A DNA stretch of 64,000 nt from Tenrec ecaudatus. Taxonomy: Eukaryota; Chordata; Mammalia; Afrosoricida; Tenrecidae. Shown piece after piece: positions 56,061 through 64,000 of the stretch. Location: the NCBI RefSeq assembly GCF_050624435.1, contig NC_134539.1:123735525-123799524 (forward strand), given 5' to 3'. How positions within the stretch are numbered: the stretch's first letter is position 1; each line of letters begins with the position of its first letter. The translations under genes and the position numbers were made by a program. The notes under the pieces are model-generated. The model did no database searches. It was not told the DNA's origin and worked only from the letters and a program-made list of their open reading frames with translations.

Positions 56061-56119
56061 TGCTTCAGTCTTACTGTTCACGGTCAGGCTTTGGCACACC
56101 ACGGCTGGGGTCTCCTAGG

Positions 56120-56375
56120 ATGGTGCTGCACGTCGCCGAATCAGCTCCAACTCGCCATGCGTCTGTGCACAATAGAAGGAGACACTGTCCGGTCCTGCGC
56201 CAGCCTCACCCTTGCTGAGCCTGAGCCATCGAGGGCCTCCCTTTCTCCCTGCCCTCCATTTACCAAGCATGACGTTCTCCTCCTAACACCTCCACACTGC
56301 GTGAGGCAAAGTCTTGCCATCTTTGCCTCTAGGGAGCGCCAGGAGAAGCCAGCCCCTAACACATCGTCATGGGTC
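56120..56375 (-). mobile_element. RTE LINE 3' UTR fragment
   Basis: tgtccggtcctgcgccagcc, ccaagcatgacgttctcctc and gcctctagggagcgccagga repeat the preceding fragment's text, so two copies of the same region lie side by side. Confidence 0.65.
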
Positions 56376-56399
56376 CGGTAGGCACACTTGTACAGCCCC

Positions 56400-56960
56400 C
56401 AGTAAGATTACAGTAAAGTCATAGAGAGCATGAGAAATAGAAGAGAGAGAAATAACGGAGTCAGACACAATTCGTGGTAGCAGTACTCACCTCAGCCCCG
56501 CTTGATGGTCCACGTGGAGAGAGATTTAATGCTAACCAATACTTTTATATTCTCGGGACACGCAAGCCCCCTGATTACAGGTGAAGACACACGTCACAGG
56601 AAGGGGTTGTGCTATAGGTAATGCAGTAATGGGAGGGGGAGGTCTAGGGACATCCACGCAATAGGAAGAGGAGGGATTGGGGGTGCACATGTGGCAAGAT
56701 GGGCGGATCCTAGAGTCAGGATGGCAGCCTAACTTTGGATGTCACAGAGCCGGTTTGGCCTATTCCCTGGCTCAACTATAGAGACCATTATCTATCGGTA
56801 GGGTGTAAACTCCACCTACAGGAACCAAATCCATGACTGCTGGCCTGTCCCTTGTCCTTGACCAGCAGGGAGCGGGGCCTACCGTGTAGTCTGTCGACTA
56901 AGACTGACTGTCTTCAGGAAGGATGTCTGTGAGCATCTGACCTCCTCCCACAAGGAGCAT
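56400..56960. mobile_element. Possible LTR fossil
   Basis: Compositionally distinct, purine-rich text (gagaaatagaagagagagaa, gagagatttaatgctaacca, gggaggtctagggacatcca) between two RTE fragments resembles a retroviral LTR. Family, ends and orientation are uncertain. Confidence 0.3.
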
Positions 56961-56989
56961 TCTGGCTCAGTCTCTTGTACGACAGAGTT

Positions 56990-57435
56990 GTTTATTCTTT
57001 GGACAGTCCTTGGAGCACTTGCTGATGAAGATCAAGGAGTGCAGACTTCAATATGACTTGCAATTTAATGCGAAAAAAACAAAGATTCTCCCAACTGGTA
57101 CCATCATGACACATGGAAAAGAGGCTGACGTTATCAAGGACTTCATCTTGAGTCACAATCAGTGCTCCTGGGGGCAGCGTTCAGGAAGTGGGTGAATCTG
57201 CTGCACAAGATCTCTTCAAAATGTTGGAAAGCAACGATGCTACCTTCAGGATTCACGGGACAAAGATGAGGGTTGTTTTTTTCTGTTGAGTGAGTGACAG
57301 TCTGGGAAATCTGCAGGGGCAGTTCTGCCCTGCCCTCTGGGTCACTGAGTTGACATCAGCTGAATGGCAGTGAGCTTTTGAGTTTTGCTTTGAGGATTAA
57401 GGTGTCCCTCACCCAAGCCAGGGTATTTTCTGGGC
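56990..57435 (+). mobile_element. RTE LINE C-terminal fragment with AfroSINE inside
   Basis: LEHLLMKIKECRLQYDLQFN and AKKTKILPTGTIMTHGKEAD are RTE text. It resumes at 57385 as tttgaggattaaggtgtccc after an AfroSINE (57270-57380) and stops at the U3 pseudogene. Confidence 0.78.
57270..57380 (+). mobile_element. AfroSINE 3' half
   Basis: agtctgggaaatctgcaggg, cagttctgccctgccctctg and gctgaatggcagtgagc; inserted in the RTE fragment. Confidence 0.75.
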
Positions 57436-57440
57436 CTCTT

Positions 57441-57555
57441 CTGAGTGTGAAGTGTGCTGCTTCGCTGAAGCTGCCGTTTGCCATTGATGATGGATCTTCT
57501 CTGCCTTTGTGCGGGAGGGGGCAGGGAGGAGAGGGAGAGAGCAGTCTGAGCGGTT
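57441..57555 (+). pseudogene. U3 snoRNA 3'-half pseudogene
   Basis: From ctgagtgtgaagtgtgctg through gccattgatgatgg to agcagtctgagcggt the text follows the U3 3' domain: box B, box C and box D are recognisable but altered. The 5' domain is absent; the left side is RTE LINE sequence interrupted by an AfroSINE. The right flank (gaaaataagttgggaggtgt) resembles the flank of U3 copy 1 (gaaaatataagtttgtgt), which suggests a duplicated locus. Confidence 0.8.
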
Positions 57556-57976
57556 TGTCTCCTAACGCCAAGGTTTGAAAATAAGTTGGGAGGTGTTTGA
57601 CAATGTGCGGCTAGTTTGCTGGCTACTCAGCAAAGGGCAAAGGGTAAAGCTGGCTAATCTTCCAGCAGTCGCGGCCACTTGGTTTGTGGGGGTGTCGCTG
57701 GCAGCAGCAGGTTTGCAAGGCTACTGTTTCCACAGGTTCTGCAGCAGGTTTTTGGGTTTGAAGATTTTACAGCATTGGAAGCTTGGCTTGTTGTCAGAAG
57801 CCACTTGGTGGCATTGAATTTTTGGATATAGGAGTTTGTAAATGTGCCCTCTCCCTAAGTCTTTCTTTTAACACGGTCTGCTGCCATAGAATTCAACACC
57901 TGAATCTAAGCTGTGGCAAGCGTGAAAGCAGTATGCAGCCTGTCCGAGGATCTGTGAGATAGGAACACCTGACCAA

Positions 57977-58055
57977 GGACAAAGTTTGGAATGGTCAGGA
58001 AATAAAGAGTAACGGAAACAGGAAAAACAGGGAGGAAGTGGGATAAGTGATACAA
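57977..58055 (+). repeat. Unclassified short repeat shared with 4795-4860
   Basis: aggacaaagtttggaatgg, taacggaaacaggaaaaaca and agtgggataagtg parallel 4795-4860. Confidence 0.5.
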
Positions 58056-58353
58056 TCAGTGGCACGAACAAAGTATTTGTAAAAACTGATTTGCTCTGTA
58101 AACCTTCAAAACCTTCCCCCTCCCAGCCTGGGAAAAGGGAAAAGGGAAAAGGGGTTCTCTTTCCCAGCAGTTGAATCATGTCGGTTTTCCCAGCAGTTGA
58201 ATCAAGCTCCCAGGACAGCCGTTGTCTGTAACGAGGCAACAATCAGGTGATCGACTCTGTGCCCGCTAGCAATTGGCCAACGCTTCCGCTTCCGCTTTTA
58301 GGGCGGGGCGACTTTCCTCTTCGGAGAAAGCGCCTTTAAAGATGTAGATTGTG

Positions 58354-58381
58354 ATTGGCTGTTCTTAAGTGTTATGCTAAT
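58354..58381 (+). promoter_or_regulatory. U3 copy 2 distal element: inverted CCAAT plus octamer-like
   Basis: ATTGGCT (58354-58360) and ATGCTAAT (58374-58381) lie about 212 bp upstream of the U3 start, matching the copy 1 arrangement. Confidence 0.75.
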
Positions 58382-58525
58382 AAAGCATGGCCGTTTATAT
58401 TGCTTTGACATTTTTGTGCATCTAAAACGATGAAAACATGTTCTTAAATAAGCGTTTTTAAAGATTGTGTCAAAGAGCCTATTTCTAGAAATGGAATGCA
58501 ATCAACTAGAACGGGAGACGTTTCC

Positions 58526-58546
58526 TCGCCACGGCTGTAATGTGTG
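58526..58546 (+). promoter_or_regulatory. U3 copy 2 proximal sequence element
   Basis: tcgccacggctgtaatgtgt lies at about -60 to -40. It shares TCGCC, GCTG and GTG with the copy 1 element but is further from the general consensus. Confidence 0.6.
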
Positions 58547-58585
58547 TGCCACCCGAGGACCCAGCAGGGGCGGGGGCAGCAAGCT

Positions 58586-58799
58586 AAGACTATACTTTCA
58601 GGGATCATTTCTATAGTCCGTGACTAGAGAAGTTCCTCTGAGCGTGTAGAGCACCGAAACCCACGAGGAGGAGGCGCAGCACTCGCCCCTGAGCGTGAAG
58701 CCGGCTCCCGGCGCCGCCTCGCGCAGCGGCCGCTTGCCATTGATGATCGTTCTCCCCGCCCCCGGGCGGGGCGAGGGGGCGAGTGCAGTCTGAGTGGCT
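58586..58799 (+). ncRNA. SNORD3: U3 snoRNA gene, copy 2
   Basis: A complete U3 snoRNA, nearly identical to copy 1 through all boxes (aagactatactttcagg start, gagcgtgaag box B, tgatgatcg box C, gtctgag box D). I see only a few differences: ccgt for cggc after the box A region, one fewer GAG triplet in the hinge (gaggaggaggcg), and cgcccctg for cacccctg. The flanks are diverged outside the promoter elements. It probably is functional; its proximal element is weaker than that of copy 1. It lies 7.3 kb downstream of copy 1, same strand. Confidence 0.93.
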
Positions 58800-59104
58800 T
58801 TCGGGTGTATGTTCAAGAGCTGGGAAGCTCCTAATTTGGATTCATTGTTATGGAAGCTGTCTTTGCTGCAAGTGTTTAATTGCATGCTATGTGCAATATG
58901 CAGGTGCTGGGCTTTCATTCTCTCTTGAGAAATAGCTTTTCTCCTCTTAAAGTCTTCAGTGTTTGGGGATATTTTCTTTGCATTTTCATTCCTTCCTCCT
59001 CCGTGTTTCTTTTTTTAATGTGATGCTGTGCGTGTTTCTTTATGGTTACTGCCTCCCTGGTTTGGAACAGCAAGCTACATTTTTATAATTGTGAACTAAA
59101 AAAG

Positions 59105-59335
59105 TATCTTTTATTGGGGCCCTTACAATTCTTATCAGTCGTGTAAAGCACGTTGCGTTGCCTTGGCTTTCTGTTTCCGCCTTTGGAATCAGCTCTTTGT
59201 TTTTCTTTTTATACCCCCCTCCTCTGCCTCCCCCTCCCTCATGAACTATTGAGAATGTTTAAATTATGATGTCTCCCTTCACCCACTTTTCTGCTGTTTG
59301 TCCCCCAGGGAGGGGGTTACATGCAGAGCCTTACA
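59105..59335 (-). mobile_element. Poly(A)-tailed repeat, copy P
   Basis: atcttttattggggccctta through gatgtctcccttcacccact to gggagggggttacatgcaga; old, about 230 bp. Confidence 0.75.
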
Positions 59336-59339
59336 TTAC

Positions 59340-61490
59340 GGAACTTGACAAGCCAGGTCTTTGTAGCGTGGTCTCCTTGTCACCCAGGGAAAGGGTCAGA
59401 GGTTACTATCACAGCACCTGTATAAAGGCGCAGGAGCACTCCTCCGGGTGGGCCCACTGGGCCACAGCTCCCTCAGCAGCACCAGCTTTAGCCAGAAGTC
59501 TCCCACAGGAGTCTGTGCAGAAAGAACACCCAAGGAGGGGCATGTAGGCCTGGCAGGCCTAGGGCAGTAACCTGCCCATGTGCAGGTTGAGGGTAACTGC
59601 ATGCTGTCACAGGGCTCAGGGACCAGGAGATGGCAGGTTCTATGTGAGGCCTCTGGCCCCTGGGCACCAACTGAACAAAGAGCCTGAGCCCCCCATTCCA
59701 CAGGTGCTGAGGCTCACCACTGCCTCTCCCGTGGAGTGGACCTCAGTGTCGGGTTAGGGTGCTGGTCTGCTTTTATGAGTGAGAGTTCCAATCTTGACAG
59801 GGTTACTAGCAGGCCACCCCCCCAAGTCTCCCTGCTTCTGGGGTTTGTGTGCGTCCCTCACTTCACCTCCCCCTCTCCAAGATTGGCACCGGCTGGCTGG
59901 GCAGCTCTGGCCACCACCTGCCCCACTAGAGGGCCAGGGATACCAGTGGCTCCAACCCACACGGGAGTCTTTGTGGGACCAGTGGTTTTCCACAGAGTGC
60001 GTGCTTCATCCGTAATCCCCGTATGATTTCTTGCAGTTCCTCTAGTGAGGACGGACCACTGACAGGGCTGCTGGGGGTGGGGACGCTCTTCCTTTTGGCC
60101 AGACTCAGGACTGAGCACCTGGGCTGCCCTGCAGGTGAAGCGGGCGTGCTGAAGCTGCTCTGCCCCCAGCAGCTGTGGATTTGGCTTCCACTCTTTCCCC
60201 TGAATTTAGGAGCTAGTGCAGCTAGTTCTTCAGTGCGGGGGCGGGGCTTCCAGCCAACCCTTCGTTTTGGTGCCTGGCAAGACAAGGTCTGTGTCTATGG
60301 CCTCCCCCACAGGCCGCCTTCTCCCCAGAAGAGCACTCACTCAGACCCCTCGTTTAGGGGTCTCCATTAGCTTTGGCAGCCACTGCTTCTACTGCCTCTT
60401 GGTCTACGGTCAGCAGGTGAGCCGCGCCAGGGCCTCCACAGTGCTGGCTTGTGCCCTAGGGAGTGTCCAGGTGGCTGCCCTGTGGGGCTGGGACACGGCT
60501 TCCACCACCTTCGGATGTAACTATACACGCTAATATTTCCCGCAGACTGTGGTCGGCAGGTGTTTTCGGGTTCACATGTAGGCCTCACTCACGCCGCTCA
60601 TGGATGGGGTCTCAGTTGCACTCTGCATGGGTGTGAATGGCCAGCCATGGGTTTCCCTTTCTCAGTCACAGCTGGGGCTCCAGGGCACCTTGCCAGGCTC
60701 CTGGCTGCCTGGAGGAAATGCCTAGTGAGGACAAAACTGTCCCTGCACCAAGGACTGAGAGACCCAGGGAAAGGAAGTGACCTGTGTCATACTCTGCGAC
60801 CTGGGTTTATTGGGGATCGCATCCAGGGAGGCAGGCCCAGGGAGACAGACTGGACAGAATGAAAGACTGCTTCTGAAAAAAGATAGAAAGCAGCTGATAG
60901 GGGGGACAGCAGGAGACACCCTCCCCCAATGAGGGGGCTGGCACAGCCTTGAGCCCACATTGATGCCGCCAGTGTTCCAGGATGAATGGGGCTCCCGTGG
61001 GGCTGTTCTCATGGACACTTGGTCATAAATAAGCCCAGCGCCTTCGCAAGAGGACAGTTCCACACCGTGGACAGCAGCCTGGCAGGACTGCAGGCTTCCG
61101 AGCACAGGGTTTACAAGCATTTGGAGGCGGTGGTGGGGGGTATCTTGATTTGAGGTCAAATTGTTTTTCCATTTAAGTAGATGTGAGGTAGCCCGTGGAC
61201 ATGGATGAGAATCTGTCCAGCAGGGTCCCACCGGCCTGGTGTCTGGGGGGCTTGTGTGGAAAGACCTGGGGCTTCTCCACTAGCTAAGAACACATAGGCT
61301 GTACAAAAGGAGTCCGCTGTGTGAAGCTGGATTACTGAGAGAAAGAGATCCAGTGACACTCATTTATGTCAGAAGTAGTTTTATATCAAGAAGTAAGCTT
61401 ATGTCGAGAAAACTGCCCAGCCCAGTCCCACTCATGTCCATAAGCCCGATACCAGCTGTGCTAGGCCAGGTTGCCGAGGACAACAAATGT
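59340..61490. other. GC-rich stretch without a recognised gene
   Basis: Several long open frames on both strands reflect GC-rich composition only; none resembles a protein family that I know. Parts look repeat-derived, but I cannot name them. No TEX14 ankyrin exon is seen. Confidence 0.4.
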
Positions 61491-61494
61491 AGGG

Positions 61495-61830
61495 TTCATA
61501 GGTGTACAGGAAAGAGCTTTCCATGGAAGAGCAATTGTGTATAAAGAGAATATCCCAGCCCACAAGCCTGATACTAGTCCATAAATCACTCCTGAGACGC
61601 AGGCAGCGATGCCGGAAGAGCGCGCACTGGTGGGTGCAGAGTCCTGTGGATCCAGTGGTGGTGGAAGCATCTCCAGGGCTCTGGCTCCATCAGCGTGGCT
61701 CCATGGGGCTTGTCCACAGGAAGGTGAAGCAGAGAGAGAGGGTGGTCCTCCTCCCAGGAGAGAAAGGAAGTTTCCAGAGTCAGGAGAAATTCGCACCCAC
61801 CAGGAGGTGACCTGATTGACAGATTTATCA
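61495..61830 (-). repeat. Unclassified repeat, family Y copy 2
   Basis: ccagtggtggtggaagcatc, gaaaggaagtttccagagtc and gtgacctgattgacagattt are the reverse of the 7375-7868 text. Confidence 0.55.
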
Positions 61831-61849
61831 AGTTGACATGAAATTATGT

Positions 61850-62100
61850 AACTGCTACATTAGTCCATAAGCCTCTCTTCAGACTCACAGCTCATGCAAA
61901 CATGCAGAACACAGGAAGACCACAGACCAGTGGGTGCAAAGTCGTGTGGATACAATGGTGGTGGCCCTGGCAGCCATCAGCCCTCCAGCAGACAGGTGAA
62001 GGCAGAGAGGGCCACGCCCCCTAGGAGGCACCTGGTGGACAGGCTGGCTACCACCCTTACACCTTTATATGTCTTCAAGTTGACAACGTGAAATTATGTC
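61850..62100 (-). repeat. Unclassified repeat, family Y copy 3
   Basis: ttagtccataagcctctctt, gtgtggatacaatggtggtg and gttgacaacgtgaaattatg repeat family Y, in tandem with the previous copy and the same orientation. Confidence 0.55.
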
Positions 62101-62104
62101 ACTA

Positions 62105-63740
62105 CCACGTGGCTCCTCGTGTGGGGAGGGGAAGACCGTTTCTCCCCCTTGCTTCCCTTCAGTTCCAGACCCTGTGTCTGCCAGGGCCACCTGGGGCAAG
62201 GGGGTGTGCACTGGCTGGTTTGGCAGGGGAAGGGTGGGAGGTACTGGGTCCTCTTCTGGCTGTGACAGAAGAGTCGGTCTCTTGGGTTTAACTGGCTTTT
62301 GGGGACCTGTTCGGATCATAGTCTTTCTCTGTTTATCGACAATCTTAGGGCCACAGAAGTCTGCACATGGGGAACGTCGTCCCGTTTCTCCTCTCTTGCA
62401 GAATTTGTCTAATTGGAAGATGGCTGCCTCTCCTGGTCTTCCAGTTCATACTGAAGCCAGACAACGTTACATAAAAATTCCATTCTCTTCTTTCTTATCA
62501 CCTTCTTGGACTTAAAAAAAAATGCCCGTTCTTAAAGATACATTCTAAAGGGGAATGGGAGGGTAGGGAGTCGTTATCACCCATCTTTTTCTCACTGTTC
62601 AGAGGGTGCTCTGTGCCAGCCTGTGCCCAGGACCAGGACACGCAAAGGCTGTGTTTACCAACCTTCTGGGGTCTACTGCCGGAACCAACTGCCGGAACCA
62701 ACGGACTGAGAGCTCTCGGGGTAGCAGGTGTTGCCCCACCCTTTCCAGTGCCTGTTTCCAAGCACCTGTGGGATACCCTAGGCCCCAGGGTCCTGGGGGC
62801 ACCACCAGGGAGCTGGAACGGACTGTGAGGGAGTTGGGGATGGGTTGCCCCAAGGTTATCTGTCTGGGTGGAGCACACTTGTGCAGGCAGTCTCCAGGAG
62901 ATGTTTCACACAAGCTGTGAGCCTTGTCCTCCTCTGTGAGCCAGCTGAGACACAGCTCCAGGGCAGGGAGTGCTGCCCACCCTTCCCACCTGAGCTGTGC
63001 ACACAGTCTCATGACCAAACCGTGGGGGCTGTGGGCTTTGGGGTCCCTTTAGACTTCCAGGATTCTGATGTCTTGCCACTCCCTGCCCTCAACCCCACCC
63101 GACCCCTAAATGGAGACCCAGCTGCTGAGCTTTGCTCTGCTGACCCACGATGCTGAACAGAGGATGTGTAAGACGGGAGGATCAGAAAGGTGGGTGGGTA
63201 GCAGAATAATTCATCAGGTCGGGAGTTGACAGGAAGATTGCAGACAAAGGGTTGTCTCCATCAATAACTATGCTAAAGAAACATTAGCCGTGTGTGTGTG
63301 TGTGTGTGTTAGGGGGAGGTTTTGGAAGAAATCAGGTTGAAGCCTATGGGGAAGACCCAAACCTGGGCATGCACCCACCCTGGGCATGTGCGCTAGAAAC
63401 CACGAGCACACATCATACGTGTGCCTAAACACAGACACTCTAGATGGCCAGTATGCTCAGCCCCGGCCCTCCGAGGGCGCGTGGGGGAAGGGATAAACAG
63501 CAGACACAGGCAGGAATTCTCTCTTCAGTTCTGGGACTCCTCCTTTCCGGCCAGTTTGGGTCTTGAATTACCCCCTGCCGCGCACGTTTTCCAGAGATAG
63601 CTGGTACTATCAGAGACGTCTTACCCAAAACTTCCTATCCTGCAGAAACAATACTTGGACTTAGAAAAGTGCTTCTGCCACATCAATTCAGCAAGAACGG
63701 GGGAACCACCCCACACCCAACTGTCACGACAAAGATCTTG
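62105..63740. other. TEX14 intron stretch without a recognised gene
   Basis: Moderately GC-rich. A short (tg)n run lies at 63290-63309. Nothing else is recognised. Confidence 0.4.
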
Positions 63741-63747
63741 CTCCAAA

Positions 63748-63890
63748 GGTTTCAAGTGCACTCTGACCCATAGCTGCCCCGCTGCCTCAGGTTTCTGAGA
63801 CTGCCGACCTGCACGGGAGCAGCCTGCCTCCTCCTGCTCCCTCGGAGAGGCTGGGAAGTTTGAACCCTGGACCTTGTGATTCAGTCACCC
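63748..63890 (-). mobile_element. AfroSINE (partial)
   Basis: gcactctgacccatagctgc, caggtttctgagactgccga and ggaagtttgaaccctggacc. Confidence 0.7.
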
Positions 63891-64000
63891 AATAACTGGA
63901 GAAATGAAGTTTACATCAGGGGAGCAAAATTTAACCAGAAGGTGGTGATATAAGCCCAAGCTCAAAGCAGACTTCCTGCTAGCGACCCTACAAGGGAGTA

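Noticed and set aside
60722-61231. 169-codon minus-strand frame in GC-rich DNA
   Set aside because: No recognisable domain, no flanking splice signals of note and no counterpart elsewhere; probably chance.
63290-63309. (TG)n run as a Z-DNA or recombination signal
   Set aside because: Only about 20 bp, common in vertebrate introns.
1-64000. Search for CRISPR arrays, rRNA genes, operons or phage genes
   Set aside because: Nothing of the kind is present. Repeats are dispersed retroelements, and the sequence is vertebrate.

Overview
This window is vertebrate nuclear DNA, almost certainly from an afrotherian mammal. It holds about two dozen AfroSINE copies, RTE-type LINE fragments that share the AfroSINE 3' tail, and a hAT element whose interior resembles the SPIN family. 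SPIN is known in tenrecs but not across Afrotheria, so a tenrec is my best guess (inference). No bacterial, plasmid or phage features are present.

Two host genes lie head to head. RAD51C runs on the minus strand: coding exons 1-4 are at 23886-24003, 21246-21504, 14474-14640 and 5506-5639, and exons 5-9 lie beyond the left edge. TEX14 runs on the plus strand: its first coding exon is at 46238-46373, and a probable non-coding first exon ends at 25090. The two CpG-rich promoters face each other across about 0.9 kb, which holds an RTE tail, an AfroSINE and a GC-rich minisatellite.

The TEX14 introns carry two small-RNA gene clusters, all on the plus strand. Intron 1 has two U1 snRNA genes (31992-32155 and 42860-43023) whose 164-nt bodies read as identical, plus a diverged full-length U1 pseudogene (34821-34984). 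Each U1 gene has a distal element and a 3' box; the proximal element is strong at the second copy and weak at the first. The intron after the first coding exon has two near-identical U3 snoRNA genes (51290-51505 and 58586-58799), each with CCAAT, octamer-like and proximal elements, plus a 3'-half U3 pseudogene (57441-57555). Bodies are conserved while flanks are diverged, which suggests live multicopy genes under selection or gene conversion.

The rest is intron and intergenic sequence dominated by repeats. About a quarter of the window (roughly 16 kb, 16 or more copies) belongs to one non-coding poly(A)-tailed family up to about 2.3 kb long. It has 10-17 bp target-site duplications and variable 5' truncation, which are hallmarks of L1-type insertion. 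I cannot name the family: it may be a long L1 3' UTR or a non-autonomous L1 passenger. Other repeats are two mariner copies (one split by a poly(A) insertion), RTE LINE fragments, old L1, MER5A-like and MER20-like hAT relics, several LTR fossils and a few unclassified repeats. Repeat boundaries are by eye and may be off by some tens of bases.
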